64,000 nt of DNA from Zizania palustris (taxonomy: Eukaryota > Streptophyta > Magnoliopsida > Poales > Poaceae): positions 45,139,164-45,203,163 of the forward strand of contig JAAALK010000289.1 of assembly GCA_019279435.1 (NCBI GenBank), in the 5' to 3' direction. Both the position numbers and the translations under genes were made by a program. Of the stretch, positions 34,488-46,523 are shown one piece after another (position 1 is the stretch's first letter; the number at the start of each line of letters is the position of its first letter). The notes beneath the pieces are model-generated. The model was not told where the DNA came from, made no database searches, and saw nothing but the letters and a program-made list of their open reading frames with translations.

Positions 34488-35206
34488 TTTACTGTTTTAC
34501 CCGGGTGTTCAAAACCCCTCACTTCTGAAAACATGATTTGTGCCAATTGTCATTGATAGTGTGGCTTAGTGCCTAGTACATTCTCTCGGTTACTCGGTAA
34601 ACCCTAATTTATCAAATGTTAATGAAAACACACACGATAAAAATTAACGCAAATGAGTAGACCCTCGATAAATTATTTGAAAAAAATCGGTTCTCTCCAC
34701 AGGTATCAATGGCATGACGACGGATAAAAAAACGTGAGTTTGCCGACGAATCCGTTTAAAACTTCGACATGTCGAATCTATCGATCTTGGTCGCCAATGT
34801 TCAGAGAATTCAGAATTCAGAGATCCAATGTGACAAACAACCTTCGTTCTCATCAAGAAACCTACCTTAACATTCAGTGCTCGCGCCAACTGTGCTGCAC
34901 ATGACCACTAGCACCTTATCACAGTTGAAAAAAAGAGCAGAATTTGTCCGTGCAAGTCCACATCATGCACGGCCACTAGCTAGACAGAGCTTCTGTGCAA
35001 AAGTTCAGAAAATTCTGCTCATCCGTGGACTGGAAAAAAGAAAACCGGCATCTTGAAACAGAGCAATTTTCAATAAATTCTAATCTTTTATCTTTTTTTC
35101 GTCATTTTCTTAAAAATAATTTTTATTATTATCTTAATTAATGATAGTAGAATTTAAAAATAATAAAATAATAAAAGGAGAGATATATATATGGAAATAG
35201 ACCAGC

Positions 35207-35358
35207 AATATATATACACACAAATGCTATCCTATACCACATGTGTAGAATAATTATTCTACCAAAAATTCTACTACTGAGAAAAAATAGTCGGTGTAGA
35301 ATAACTATTCTACACACGTGGTATAGAATAGCGCTCCCGTGTGTGTGTATATATATAT
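35207..35358. repeat. Inverted repeat (MITE-like hairpin) bounded by TA/TG microsatellite
   Basis: The left arm (ATGCTATCCTATACCACATG, then TGTAGAATAATTATTCTAC) pairs with the right arm (GTAGAATAACTATTCTACAC, then CGTGGTATAGAATAGC). Both outer ends run into ATATATACACAC-type sequence. The family is not identified. Confidence 0.65.
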
Positions 35359-35431
35359 ACGAAAATGCTATACACATGACTAAACAAGCCGACTCCTGAA
35401 CGATCCAATGCACCAAACAGCACTACTCCGT

Positions 35432-35499
35432 GTATCCTGGGCTAGCGTTCCGTTTGGTCGTGCGCGTATCCTGGGCTAGCGTTCCGTTTGGTCGTGCGA
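35432..35499. repeat. 34-bp tandem duplication
   Basis: GTATCCTGGGCTAGCGTTCC begins at 35432 and again at 35466 with the same continuation (gtttggtcgtgcg). The two copies are virtually identical, so the duplication is recent. Confidence 0.9.
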
Positions 35500-35984
35500 A
35501 AGTCGGCTCTCCTAATCGTGTGTATAGCAGGACTGATATATATATATAATCACTTATAATGATTATAAAAATAGGATTAGTTAAAGTACTAGTTTATCAT
35601 TTAAAATCGATGGTACCTGATAGATACATATAAATCCTTAATAATGATTATAGAAAATATGATTAGGTAAAGCACAATGCACGAGACCGGCTCCCTGAAA
35701 AAAAATATCTAATTGCCCAGCTTTGCAACGGAAGATGTGAAAAGTTCCGTAGCGACGTGTGAATGCATGGCACCGATTTGTGCTTGTTTGGCAGATGCCA
35801 TAAATATCTCATCTACAGCAACCTAAAAATCTTAAATATCACCAACTTCCTTTCAACTGTTGTGCCGTGTGCACCGGCCAATAGAGGTACTCCTGTACCA
35901 CTCACTGCTCCTGACATTTCAGTATCCATATTTTTTTTTTCAAAAAATGAAATATATTAAGTAACTGATTGGTAAGTCTACTCA

Positions 35985-36300
35985 CATCACATCGGATATT
36001 TGAATATTATTTTAGATTGTTTTGGAGTATTAAATTTAGATTATTTATAACACTCATTCGTAATCGATGGATTATTCACGAGAACTAATGATCTTAATTA
36101 CGTTATGATTTGACAATGTGATGTTACAGTAAATATTTGCTAATTATGGATTAATTAAGATTAATAAATTCGTCTCGTGAATAATCATTTGATTCTGTAA
36201 TTATTTTTATAATTAGTTCACGTTTAATCTTTCGAATTGATGTAACATTTAACGTGACACGGCTAAATTTTAGTTCGCGGAACAAAACGCCCCCTTAATA
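35985..36300. repeat. Abundant grass MITE-type repeat, copy 1
   Basis: It contains ATTTGACAATGTGATGTTAC, then TAATTATGGATTAATTAAGA and TCGTCTCGTGAATAAT, a sequence very common in grass genomes. A second copy lies at about 60250-60541 in the MFS intron. Exact ends are not resolved. Confidence 0.6.
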
Positions 36301-38417
36301 TAACCATGAATCCTGGACGATCAAATCCTAAATGACCATCTGAACTTTGAAAGTTTCTGAGCATGCGTGAATGTCTGTAGATTAAAAAGCTAAAGTAGAG
36401 AGGGTTAACTAAATTAGACTTATTAGATCGGACGAAGGCATGTCAAGACTACCTTGATCGTCCGGTATAGACCATATGAGGGTTTGATTACGATAAGAAA
36501 AGTTAAGTTCTTATCGGCTAGTTAAACTCCGGATATAATATTTAGAGGTATAATTAGAAATCTAGTATTTGAGTTAGTTAAGTAACCTAAGTCCTACTCA
36601 GGATAAAGTTTTGGGTTATTAGGCTTAACTCCTGAATATATAAAAGAGAAGAGACCCCACAGACATCTAAGTTTTTTAGCATATTTTTCTTGCTTTCGTT
36701 GCCTGAAGCCTTCATAACTTGATTGTGTCGTATTGTAAGATCCATCGTCATATTACACACTAAAAAATTGAATATATGGCTATTATCTTTCAAAAGACTT
36801 GAACCAATATAAACTTTGACTGTTATGTTCTAGAGTCTGACCATTGAATTTGAAGATGCTGTACTTCCCTTATACACATCTAATCACGACCTCAAATATC
36901 TCTTAGGTCGATCGGCCGATGATTTACGGACACAACGGTCTAATTATTATCATCTTTATTGGTCTGATTTAATAATTATTAGATCGATTTTCACAAAACA
37001 GCGGCCAACGAGATTAGTAATAAACCATAATAAAAATCTAATCACCACGATTTTGTGAACCCAACAAAGACATGACAACGATGTCTCGATTGTAGCGTGA
37101 ATGTACGACCCTAAAACGGTGGAACGGTTTTCAAAGTATAAGAGACAACAAAAAAATTGTATGGTACAATCTTAAGTCCTTGATTCATAAATGACAGCTA
37201 AGAGGCAATGCGAAGAGCTCGTCTCTTATATTTTTTCAGTTAACTCCCTAAAAGTCTCTCAAGAGACCACCTATTAAATGGAGTTGTACACGCCTTTATG
37301 CGTGTGTCCAACCGTGCACAACGTTACCTCATATGAATAATTAAAACTAATCTCAGCCTTTGACAAGTGTATCTAAAATAATTAAAAAAATAAAAATGGC
37401 TAACCGATTTGATTATAGAAATAATCTGCATGCATTACACTCACATGAAAAGTTTGTTAATTATTTTTTAGTGCATAAAACAATTAATATGCTAGCATGC
37501 AAAAAAATTAATTAATTACTGTGTGTACGTGAGTCATATTAAAGAATATTGTACGATCTATTATCTCTTCCGAGCCATTAGATTATACAAATTAAACAGT
37601 CCATAAAATTTAAAAACAGTAAAAATTTTCCTATCATATAAACGCCAACAAAACACACAACATGGTGCCTCGACCGTACGTAGTGTGACCGTTAGGTGTG
37701 TGTCTAAACGTGCGCTGCGCACACGTAGGACTGAGTTCCCTCTTATCCTCACATAAATGGCTGCATAGAAATTTACGAATACGACTATTTATATCATTAT
37801 AATTTTGTGATTTTGGAGAAATACAATTACAATCCGCATATCTAGACTTATGACATTCTAAAATCGTATCTCTCTAAAAATATAATGACATATTTTGAAA
37901 TTCTCTAAAATTATAATAGTATATTTCAGAATTTTCTAAATTTATGATGGTATAGTTCAGAAAAACATTTTTTTAAATAGGCCACATGGATCCGACCTTG
38001 TTACTTCCGCCTGAGCACGCTTAATAATGGAGTTCTGAGGAGATTTGGTGCCAACTAACTTACATCCTTTCACAAAATCAAAGAAATTATCTAAAAACGT
38101 TTCTTTAAAATCACAAAATTGTAATGACGTGAATCTAATTTTCCTAGCACTTAACGGAGGCCGGTGCGGGAGGAAAGCGACGGCTGCATCGATCACCTCC
38201 GATGTAGCGCAACAACTTAACCTTATCTCCGTCCGTTATTGCGTGCATAGGCTACATGAGCTAGCTCGTCACGGCCGTAAAGAAGGCGCCTTGTTAAGTT
38301 GCTGCTCTCCTCTCTGCAACGATATAATATGCATGCATCCCACTTATACTTAATTTTTAGATGATTTCTTTTGGTTGATGTTTGTGTAATTAATAGGCTC
38401 CAGTTAACTAAGTGACA
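36301..38417. other. Intergenic region, no gene recognised
   Basis: AT-rich with scattered short open frames on both strands and no domain or splice-supported gene. Confidence 0.5.
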
Positions 38418-38699
38418 TCAACTGAGAGCAAGTATAATAAATTTATGTAAGCAGGCTACAAGACTTGCCACATCAGATTAACAGTGAGGTGGAGGAGAGA
38501 GAATAAAAGCGGACTACTAGTTAACAGTCCACTCATACATAGGTTCCAATGAACATTATGAGATGGTGTAATATATTACACATTAAATGCATGGTACATA
38601 TAACCAACTAATTATTATATGAATTGGCTATTAGATTAGCTATATGTGACATGACACAAATATAAAGCCAACAACTAGCTAAATTATTAACCATGCTCT
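38418..38699. mobile_element. MITE with AGAGCA/TGCTCT ends
   Basis: The left end GAGAGCAAGTATAATAAA pairs with the right end TTATTAACCATGCTCTA. The internal GGTGGAGGAGAGAGAATAAA is typical of this common grass MITE group. The target duplication is uncertain. Confidence 0.6.
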
Positions 38700-40655
38700 A
38701 ATCAGTTTGTCTGCAAATTAGAGCACTAATGAGAGGTACTTAAGTCATTTCTTCACATTATTGAGCTCCTGTGTTTGTTTTAGTTTAGAATTATTGTAAT
38801 ACAACTTATATGTATGGATTATAATAAACTATCTTATAATAATTTTGACGAAAATAAATTATAAGTTGTTTGACAACTTAACATAAACTACCGCCAGTAT
38901 AAATTATCATATTTGAATGATAACAGACTGAAATGCACTTAAAATAAAGTGCGAAGAACTAAGATTTGAGTATAAGGTGATAATAATGAATAATTTTTAC
39001 AAATTTACAGTGTGTATTTTATCATTTCTAAGGTAAAAAACTGGGTCTAGCGGTTATTGCCTATGAGTGTGTCGGGATGTGAACGAAAACTTTCAAGAAG
39101 GTCAAGTGCCAGCTAACTCACATCCCTTTCACGTCGGTTCGGTATATACATTAAAATTGAACTTTGTTGCAAGAAAGAAAGGGTTGCTGTCAAGTTACCT
39201 GCCGAATGAGAGCGAGCTAGATTTTTGGCAATCTCGGCTTCTAGAAAAAAAAAACAAGCTGCGTGCATGCAACATGATCGGGTCCGGTTCACGTCGTCGA
39301 TGTCATCGTGTAAAAGTATTTAAAGAGAGTTGCTATTTTTTATTCTCTAAAATTTAATATAGAAAGTATTTTTTAAAAAAATAATCACTAAATCTTATTA
39401 CTCACTGATAAACTCCCAATATTATATTTCATATATTTACTCTTATATCATCGACAGATGTATCATACTTATTAAATATATTTTTTTTGTATCTATTGTA
39501 TCATCGACAAATGGAACCAGAACAGACAAAGAATGAGAGACACTTCTTATATGTAGGAAGGATAGAGGAAGATTTAGGGAACAATTCATTTTTAAGAGTT
39601 TTTAAGTATTTATTAGAGCTAATTTTTTTAACTATAATCTCTAAAACTTAAGAAATAGCGTTTTTTTTAAAAGTTTTTCAATCATACGACTTATGTTGTT
39701 GTTATGCAATTTCCTATTCGCTAAAATCTAGTCTAATTAAGTGATATATGCTATTTTGCTAAACCAGTATATATCACAACCAGAAAATATCACAACTAGA
39801 CGGAAACGAGGCGGCAAGCCTGCAACGTCGCTGACGCCGTGCTTGTGCTTACTTGTGGGCAAGCTTGGTGTATGTACAGATGCACATGGGCCTGTATTTT
39901 TCTCTTCTCTTTTTTTTTGCTCAGAATTCGGGAGTCGTTTGTGTATTTTAGCACGTCAGTTTGTGTATTTTCGTATAAGGAAGCGTATAGAGGCAGCTGA
40001 TGATGCCACGGCGATGTGCTAGATTGAAGAAAGTCGTTTGCCTGACGAAGCACAGCAGGAGCAGTTGTGTTGTGTTGGCCGTTTCCTGAGTCTGGACTGC
40101 AGCTATTACTTGCAAGATATTGCTTTGCAAGTTCAGTTCTTGATTTCAGGTTTACTCTGTAGCTCCGCCACTTGTTCATTGACTCTTGAGTGCAGGGATG
40201 ACGAAAGGTAGAAAGCACCAGCGTTATTACCAGCTTCGATTATTGTATTATCAAGCCCAAGTGACACAACCAAGAAGGCATTATCAGGCGAGATTTATTA
40301 TGATCCCAGGTGACATAGCAAGCACGAATACAATGGAAGCATGTTTAAATATTTTGATGACACGAGTAGTATAAACAAACCTGTGCCGGTTCATTGTTCA
40401 AACCGTGGAATCGCATCACCGATGAAAAGGCAAACGCGGACATGTCACAGCTCACCCACAAGCCCTAGAGAAAGCAATGCAAATCGTTTACAAAAATGAC
40501 TTGCCTACATTATGTCACAGAACACAGTTGTGCTAACAAATTGCTAAAATTGTCAGTCATTGTCAGTCAATTGCTCAACATGAACAGGGCCTGGATTCCA
40601 CTGAGCCAGTGAGGATTGATACTCATCCTGCATCTAAGCTGACAAAATAAGTTAC
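38700..40655. other. Intergenic region, no gene recognised
   Basis: AT-rich. A TTGTTTGTTTTAG-family segment lies at about 38774-38900. Open frames at 39067-39357 and 39741-40218 have no recognisable domain. Confidence 0.4.
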
Positions 40656-40718
40656 TTTGTTTGTTTTAGTTTATGAGAAAATCTGAATTGTTATAATCTC
40701 AAACTAAAACAAACAAGG
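40656..40718. repeat. 63-bp hairpin element (TTGTTTGTTTTAG family)
   Basis: The left arm TTTGTTTGTTTTAGTTTATG pairs with the right arm AAACTAAAACAAACAAGG around a short loop. It resembles a miniature foldback element. Relatives occur near 31905, 38774 and 61400. It sits 9 bp downstream of the donor-like end of the signal-peptide-like exon at 40727-40813. Confidence 0.7.
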
Positions 40719-40726
40719 TCTTACAC

Positions 40727-40813
40727 CGGAAACTCAATCTCTTTGGAGTCCGTACAAAATAGTAGGATGAGTGGCAGCAGGAAACACAAGGCTGATACCC
40801 TGAGGATCAGCAT
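40727..40813 (-). other. Orphan signal-peptide-like exon
   Basis: On the minus strand an ATG at 40813 opens a 29-codon frame. It starts MLILRVSALCFLLPLILLFC, a strong secretion-signal profile, continues TDSKEIEFP, and then meets a possible donor GTGTAAG. This is the typical first exon of a small secreted cysteine-rich peptide, but no cysteine-rich second exon was found downstream. It may be the remnant of a paralogue of the candidate gene at 41056-41419. Coding status is speculative. Confidence 0.3.
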
Positions 40814-41055
40814 GTAGTCTGAACTCTGAAGCAAAAAATCTTCAAAGCTAAACTTGAGTAGAGAGAGAAGAGGGCATAACAACCTGAAATGCGTTAGCAG
40901 CGTAAACACATTTGATGAATCCTAAAGAAAAACGAAAAATATGGGCATGATTCAATCCTATGCTCTATAAATCAGGACTGAACTCCTTATATGATCTGAA
41001 CCTTGTGGTCATATTCATCAATCGATTAGTTCTTATTACATGCTTGAGACAAGAT

Positions 41056-41419
41056 TCAGTCGAATTCTTTGGTGCAGTAGCAGAAGCATTTCTTACCGCT
41101 GCACAAAACCAGCATCCTGTATCTGTATGTGTCGCTCATCCACTCGGCACAGATTTCCTTCTTCACATAGCCTGCAGAGAAAAGTAGAAAACAAGCTGCC
41201 CTTAGTTTTGTTATAGCTGCAACCTGTATGTGATACACCAGAATCAATCAGACGATTAATTGATTAGTTCTGCAGCAAATTATTCTTTTATTCTTTTGTA
41301 TCAACATATAGAGGATTTGATTTGGTTAATTCATCAGTTCCCTCTTTGTTACAAGATATGTACTTACTTGGAGACAAGAGTCGCATCAACAGCAGCAAGC
41401 AGCAGGAGGCACATACCAT
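41056..41419 (-). CDS. Possible small secreted cysteine-rich (defensin-like) peptide, 2 exons, 55 aa
   Basis: Proposed exons on the minus strand are 41368-41419 and 41056-41171, with a 196-bp intron (donor GTAAGT, acceptor TCTGCAG) joining in phase 1. Exon 1 encodes MVCASCCLLLLMRLLSP, a short hydrophobic leader. Exon 2 encodes the mature part beginning SYVKKEICAEWMSDTYR and ending LCSGKKCFCYCTKEFD, with five cysteines, four of them clustered. Plant defensin-like genes typically have a signal-peptide exon, one intron and a cysteine-rich exon ending CxC, which this resembles. The cysteine spacing is incomplete for a standard defensin (usually eight cysteines), so it could be a decayed copy or a chance frame. 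It lies about 540 bp downstream of the PAD1 stop on the same strand and could overlap that gene's 3' region. Confidence 0.3.
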
Positions 41420-41961
41420 TTACTTGGTATGCGTTCTGAAACCTGACTACAAAATCAGACAATCAATTGCGCCATTAGATGAACAAATCTCCTAACTCTG
41501 CAATTCTGCGTATAATGCCACAAACAACTTCTGGCCACGTAGCATAAAAACCAGCGGCAGGAATTAAAAATCGGCATCGAGTTTGTGTACAGTTAGCTCT
41601 TAATCTTCAATAATTTAACATCGAGGAAATCACAATTCACAAGAGCTAAGGTAAATAATCTGAGCTGCACATCTCACCGAGACTACGAAAAAAACATCAC
41701 GCTCTTCCAGATTTGACAGCTGTCCTCTACGACTTATGAAGTCTGCATTCAGCTTATGAAGTCTTTTTCCAAAAGAAGGTATATAGAAAAGGAGTACATT
41801 AAAGGCATTTGAGTCTAAGGGATCTCGATGTGCAATAATCATAGAAGCACACGCTCACACCGAACAATCTAGCATTCCTGTAGAACAGATTAAAACATTG
41901 ATGTGGAACACAAGTAATGCACTAAAAGTACTGATGGATCAAGACTTGGTACAAAAAAGAA

Positions 41962-44355
41962 TTAGGTCTCCTTTGGGGCACCCTTCTTTGCAGCTTCAGC
42001 TGCAGCCTTCTCTGCCTCTATCTCAGCAACATATTCATCAATTTCAGCCTCCTCGAGTTCGCGAAGACCATCCTTCTGTGTCATCACGGCAATCTCAATG
42101 TTCTTTCCACCACTCTCAACAACCTATAATGTTTGTTATAGTTCATCAGTAATTGCTTGACGAAAACAGTACAGATGAACTGATTAGAGCCAAACAAATA
42201 TAGAAGAAAGATCAAGATGTTCCCTTTGGATTTGGATAGTGTAGCTGGATAGCATCCTAGCAAAGAACTAAGATGTTGGCAGTCCAACTGCAACTAAATA
42301 ACATCTCAGTATGCTGGCATAAGTTACAGGCCAATGAGTTGAACTGGTGAAAATATGGTTGCTCAGTCACACACTCACACCACACCATAAGAGGACATGA
42401 CAATAGAGAGCTAGAGAAACTCAGATACAATCTGTCTCCTGTCAACCTATATTGGAAATAGCTATAATGGATGAAACGAAATTTATGAAAGCACTAGAGT
42501 ACTTCTGAAATTTTAAAAACTATTGATAATCCCTGAAACCCCACGGTTTGCAAAATCTGGCATTAAGGTTATATATTTCTTGCAGTCGGAGCAGAAGCCA
42601 AAGGATGGGCACACACAAATATAATAATTGCACAATAACTCCTAGCGTTGCAGATTGTCCACGAGACAGGATTCATTAGGAACTCCCTACAATTTGCAAT
42701 TTTCTTAATAGAATGAGGTGAATCAGACAACAGTGAATTCAGAATTCACATAAGTGCAGATAGATTCTGAGCACCACTAAAAGAAAACTGCATCAGGACT
42801 CCAGGAGAACTATGTAAATGCCTCATGAATCATAATAAGTAGTTAAGCACCTGTGACAAGGATTGCGAATGAATACCTATGCCAATCAATGGCAATTTTG
42901 CCCCTGATTATATGAATGATAGTATTTTTAACCATTCTTAGCAAGATCAAAGATCTAAGAGCTTGGACATAGTATAACTACTGAAATCCCGTAACTCCTA
43001 TGCTTTATAGCACAATATATTTTTTATCAGTGTTCTTTTTCAAAGCACTTGGACATAGTGCCACCACTGGTATCCAGATATCCATAACACTCACACTTTT
43101 GCACAATTTTTATGGGTGTTTTATCCGCAGTTTCACTTGAGTAAGAGACAATTTCACTGACAACATTTAAGGAGCTACAAAGCATGCAGGTTTTATATAC
43201 AGTCAAAAACATCAATTTGGGTTCAGAATAGTAGAATACTCTGAAACAGTGAAACTACAATTGCACGACAAAGGCAAGGTAAATCTCCATGGATGGGTAT
43301 GCACACGTTGTCTAGATTATTATATTCCTAGAGGCACTTCAAGTACATTTTTCCTTGGTCAACCACACAGTTCAGCATCACAAATTGCCACTGGAAAAAT
43401 ACTACTCCTATAATTGCAGGGTTCATTTATTCAAAACACACAATATAATCATGGGATCACCCATTGACAGATGAGCAAGGTCAAAATCAGGGATATGTTT
43501 CTTATGGCTGCTATTTAAATCATTCTACGTGTGGTTATTCCTAGATCACGTCAAGCATGTTCTATATGTGGCATGCAGTAGTCATTAAAAAGGAAATGCC
43601 CGATTTTTAGAACAGATATGCAATTGACATGACCTGCGTTAGTCTATTGTGTTGAGTGAACAGCTGAGTACCTCCAGAAGAGCACGGATGGCGAGCTTGA
43701 TGGTCTCCTTGCAAGAGGTCTCCTTGTAGTTCTTCTCCAGGAACTCCCTCATGGAGTTGGAGTTCCTCCCTGTGGCGTTGGCCTTCCACGCGGAGAAGGT
43801 GCCAGATGGATCGGTCTGGTAAAGGGCGGGCTTGTCAGTGTAGGGGTCGAATCCGACGATGAGGGTGGAAAGGCCAAAGGGGCGGACTCCACCGCTCTGA
43901 GTGTACTTCTGCTGCAGGCCGGCGATGTAGCGCGTGATGTACTCGACGGTGACGGGGTCCTCGACGGTGAGGCGGTGGCTCTGGCACTCGACCCGCGCGC
44001 GGTTGATGAGCACCCGCGCGTCCGCCTTGAGCCCCGCGCACGCCAGCGCGATGTGCGTGTCCAGGCTGGCGATCTTCCGCACCGACCTGCTCCGAGCAGA
44101 ATCCCTCGGCGAGATGAGATCTGTGGGCTAGAACTCGGAAGGGGAGGCCGCGTTGGTCGAGGGGAAGGTGGCAGTGACGTACCTGGAGTCTTGGAGCTTG
44201 GGAGTGGACTTCTTCTCTACGCCGAGGACGACGGTGTCGGTGCCGCGGACGCCGACGGCGGCGTTCCCTTTACGTACGGCCTCGAGCGCGTACTCGACCT
44301 GGAAGAGGTGGCCATCGGGGGAGAATACGGTGATCGCGCGGTCGTAGCGGGCCAT
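41962..44355 (-). CDS. PAD1: 20S proteasome subunit alpha type-7 (PAD1), 3 exons, 249 aa
   Basis: Exons on the minus strand are 44183-44355, 43672-44086 and 41962-42123, with GT-AG introns of 96 and 1548 bp. The joined frame is 249 residues, the usual length for plant alpha-7. It starts [20 protein letters not shown], which includes the proteasome alpha-subunit signature (residues 4-26). It continues with [39 protein letters not shown] and [20 protein letters not shown], and ends [16 protein letters not shown]. Alpha subunits form the outer rings of the 20S core, gate the channel and dock regulatory particles. They lack the catalytic N-terminal Thr of active beta subunits, as here. It should be constitutively expressed. 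The third exon is below the length of most ORF scans but matches the family tail well. No damage is seen. Confidence 0.95.
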
Positions 44356-45059
44356 CGTGGCGTCGCCGGCGGTCGGGTCTGGTCGGCCTAGGGTTTGGGA
44401 CTCTGGGGTTCCCGGCCGGCGGTGGCGGTCGTCGTGTCGTCGAGCTTGTGTTGTTGCCCTGCTTTGCTTTGGGGGGCTTCGTGCAGAAAGGGACTGACTT
44501 AGCTGGGCCGTGGACACTCTCAGCCCGTCTCAGTTGAAAGGAATCAAGAAATCGATTTGGAGTAGGCCCAAGTATAACCCACACTGGGTCTCCGTTGATT
44601 TTTATCATAGACAATTCGTCTTATTTAAAAGTATTTTTTATAATATTATTTTTTATAATTTATTTTATTATTGAAGCTAATTCAATCATAAATTTTTTTG
44701 CCCGTGATAAAAAAGTTTAATAAAACGAATCAAATACTACGATAAAAATAAACGAATGTCATTTAAAATTAATATATATACCTCCCAAACGCTGTCAAAT
44801 GACCGGACACCGTCCCCAAACTCATTGATTCCATGCATTCACGTGAATTAAAATAAATAAAAACTTCCCTAATTGGTGTGAACTAAAACGGCAACGCTTA
44901 TGTAGGATAATTAGGTAATAAAATGACAACGTTGGATAATTAGTCAATTACAAGATTAAATTCTAGAATAGATAAATTGTAGCATTCCTAAGAACTAGCG
45001 TGAGCAGATTTAATATACTAGTTGACATTAATAGCATAATCATGATCTCATTAAACATG
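44356..45059. other. Upstream of PAD1, intergenic
   Basis: 44356-44540 is GC-rich and likely holds the PAD1 5' untranslated region and promoter. It then turns AT-rich with no gene recognised. Confidence 0.5.
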
Positions 45060-45530
45060 ATTAAGAATCATACAATAAAGTAGTGCGTGTATTATACGGC
45101 GGAATATGAAGAAGTTGTGGTTGATACAGAGTTGTTTTTGTTGGTGTCGGATCGCAGTACCCAACGGTGATCGACGGTCGACGTAATCGAGAGGCGCGAC
45201 GTGATGAAGGATGTGAGCAGTCATGTGGAGTGCTTCCAAAAATCTTATTCGCCCTCTCTCGATGCAGGATTACAAGAGTGAGATGTTCCAAAGACCTACT
45301 CTCTTATTCATCAGTGCACACCGATGCATGAGATAAAGAAGGCTACGATGACCACACATCAAAGAGCAGAGGCAAAATCCTAGCTCAATTATATTTTGAT
45401 CTAATCTGTTGTGTGTATTTGGTAGAGACCCGATAGACATGTATTTATATGAGAGAACACGATCTCACGTCACGATCGTGACCTAAACATGTCAGTTTCC
45501 ATATCTTGTATATGAACCAAGTTACCAAAC
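45060..45530 (-). repeat. LTR-like remnant (copia type) on minus strand
   Basis: On the minus strand a TATA box (CATATAAATACATG, near 45443-45456) is followed by a leader-like stretch, TCTTGTAATCCTGCATCGAG and GGGCGAATAAGATTTTTGGA. That resembles the R/U5 part of grass copia LTRs. The ends were not located. Confidence 0.35.
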
Positions 45531-45788
45531 AACCAAACGACAAAAGAAAGTCATGTCCCAACAAGGCGAGGAGTCTGATTTCGACATACCATTTCACACA
45601 GGTGTCGCGCGCCCATATATCCTAAGCCTGATCAGGCGAGGCGAGCGAGCATGTGTGTAAAGTTCATTTTCTCTTCTCCACACACATAGCTTAATGGAAT
45701 GGAAATAACTATAATATATAAGTTAGTCATCCTCCATACACATTAATAGTATGTGATTAAAGGTTTCCAATGTCCCTTTACATAACAT

Positions 45789-46110
45789 GTACTACAAAAA
45801 ATCATCAAACTTTTGTCGGCTAAATCCGAAAGAAGAAGTTAACTTTCATCGGCAAAATGCTAATTTTCATCGGTTTCTGGTCGACGGAAGCATGTCAACG
45901 AAAATTGACCAACTTTCATAATTTTCGGCAAACTAGTCCAAACTAATCCAAAAATCCGCCAACTTCCGCCAACTTCCATAATTTTTGGCAAAGAATACGA
46001 GCTTTTGAGATTTATTTAGAAATTTTAAAAAAAATCACGTAAGACTAGTCCGAAATCCCTCCAACTTCCATAATTTCGGGGAAACAATATTGTCAGCAAT
46101 GATATAATTT
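45789..46110. repeat. CACTA-like terminal region (tentative)
   Basis: TACTACAAAAAATCATCAAAC resembles a mutated CACTACAAGAAA terminus. It is followed by repeated AACTTTCATCGGC, CTTCCGCCAACTTCC and AATTTTCGGCAAA motifs, like the subterminal repeats of CACTA elements. The opposite terminus was not found. Confidence 0.35.
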
Positions 46111-46523
46111 CAGCCAACAAATTGCAACATGGATTTGAAGCAAACGAAAAAAATAACGCACCATCCTATACGAGGTGGTGGTTGGGGAAACGGCCAAATG
46201 GAGAGCCAAATTTAGAAACCATAAAGGCTGGCGGGCTGGGCGCCTCGCCGGCCTGGCCACGTCGCCCTTTTTGTTTCAGCCGTTTGATTGCTGCGCTACT
46301 TTTTTGGCCGTCCGATTGCTACGCGGACTTGGCTCGGTGTGGCGTCCGCATTAAAATTTGTCGCAGCGTCGCGTCGCATCAGTCACTTTTTCTTGATACA
46401 TCATACCACTGTCACTGTGCTTGACTCACCGCTTCCTTCCTCCTCTTCCTCGTCTCGTCCGTCCTCATGCCCTGATGGCCTGATTCCTCCCACCCATTAC
46501 CCTCCCCTCAACGCCGGCCCTCG

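Noticed and set aside
43934..44391. Plus-strand frames antisense to PAD1 exons 1 and 2
   Set aside because: GC-rich shadows of the conserved PAD1 exons on the opposite strand.
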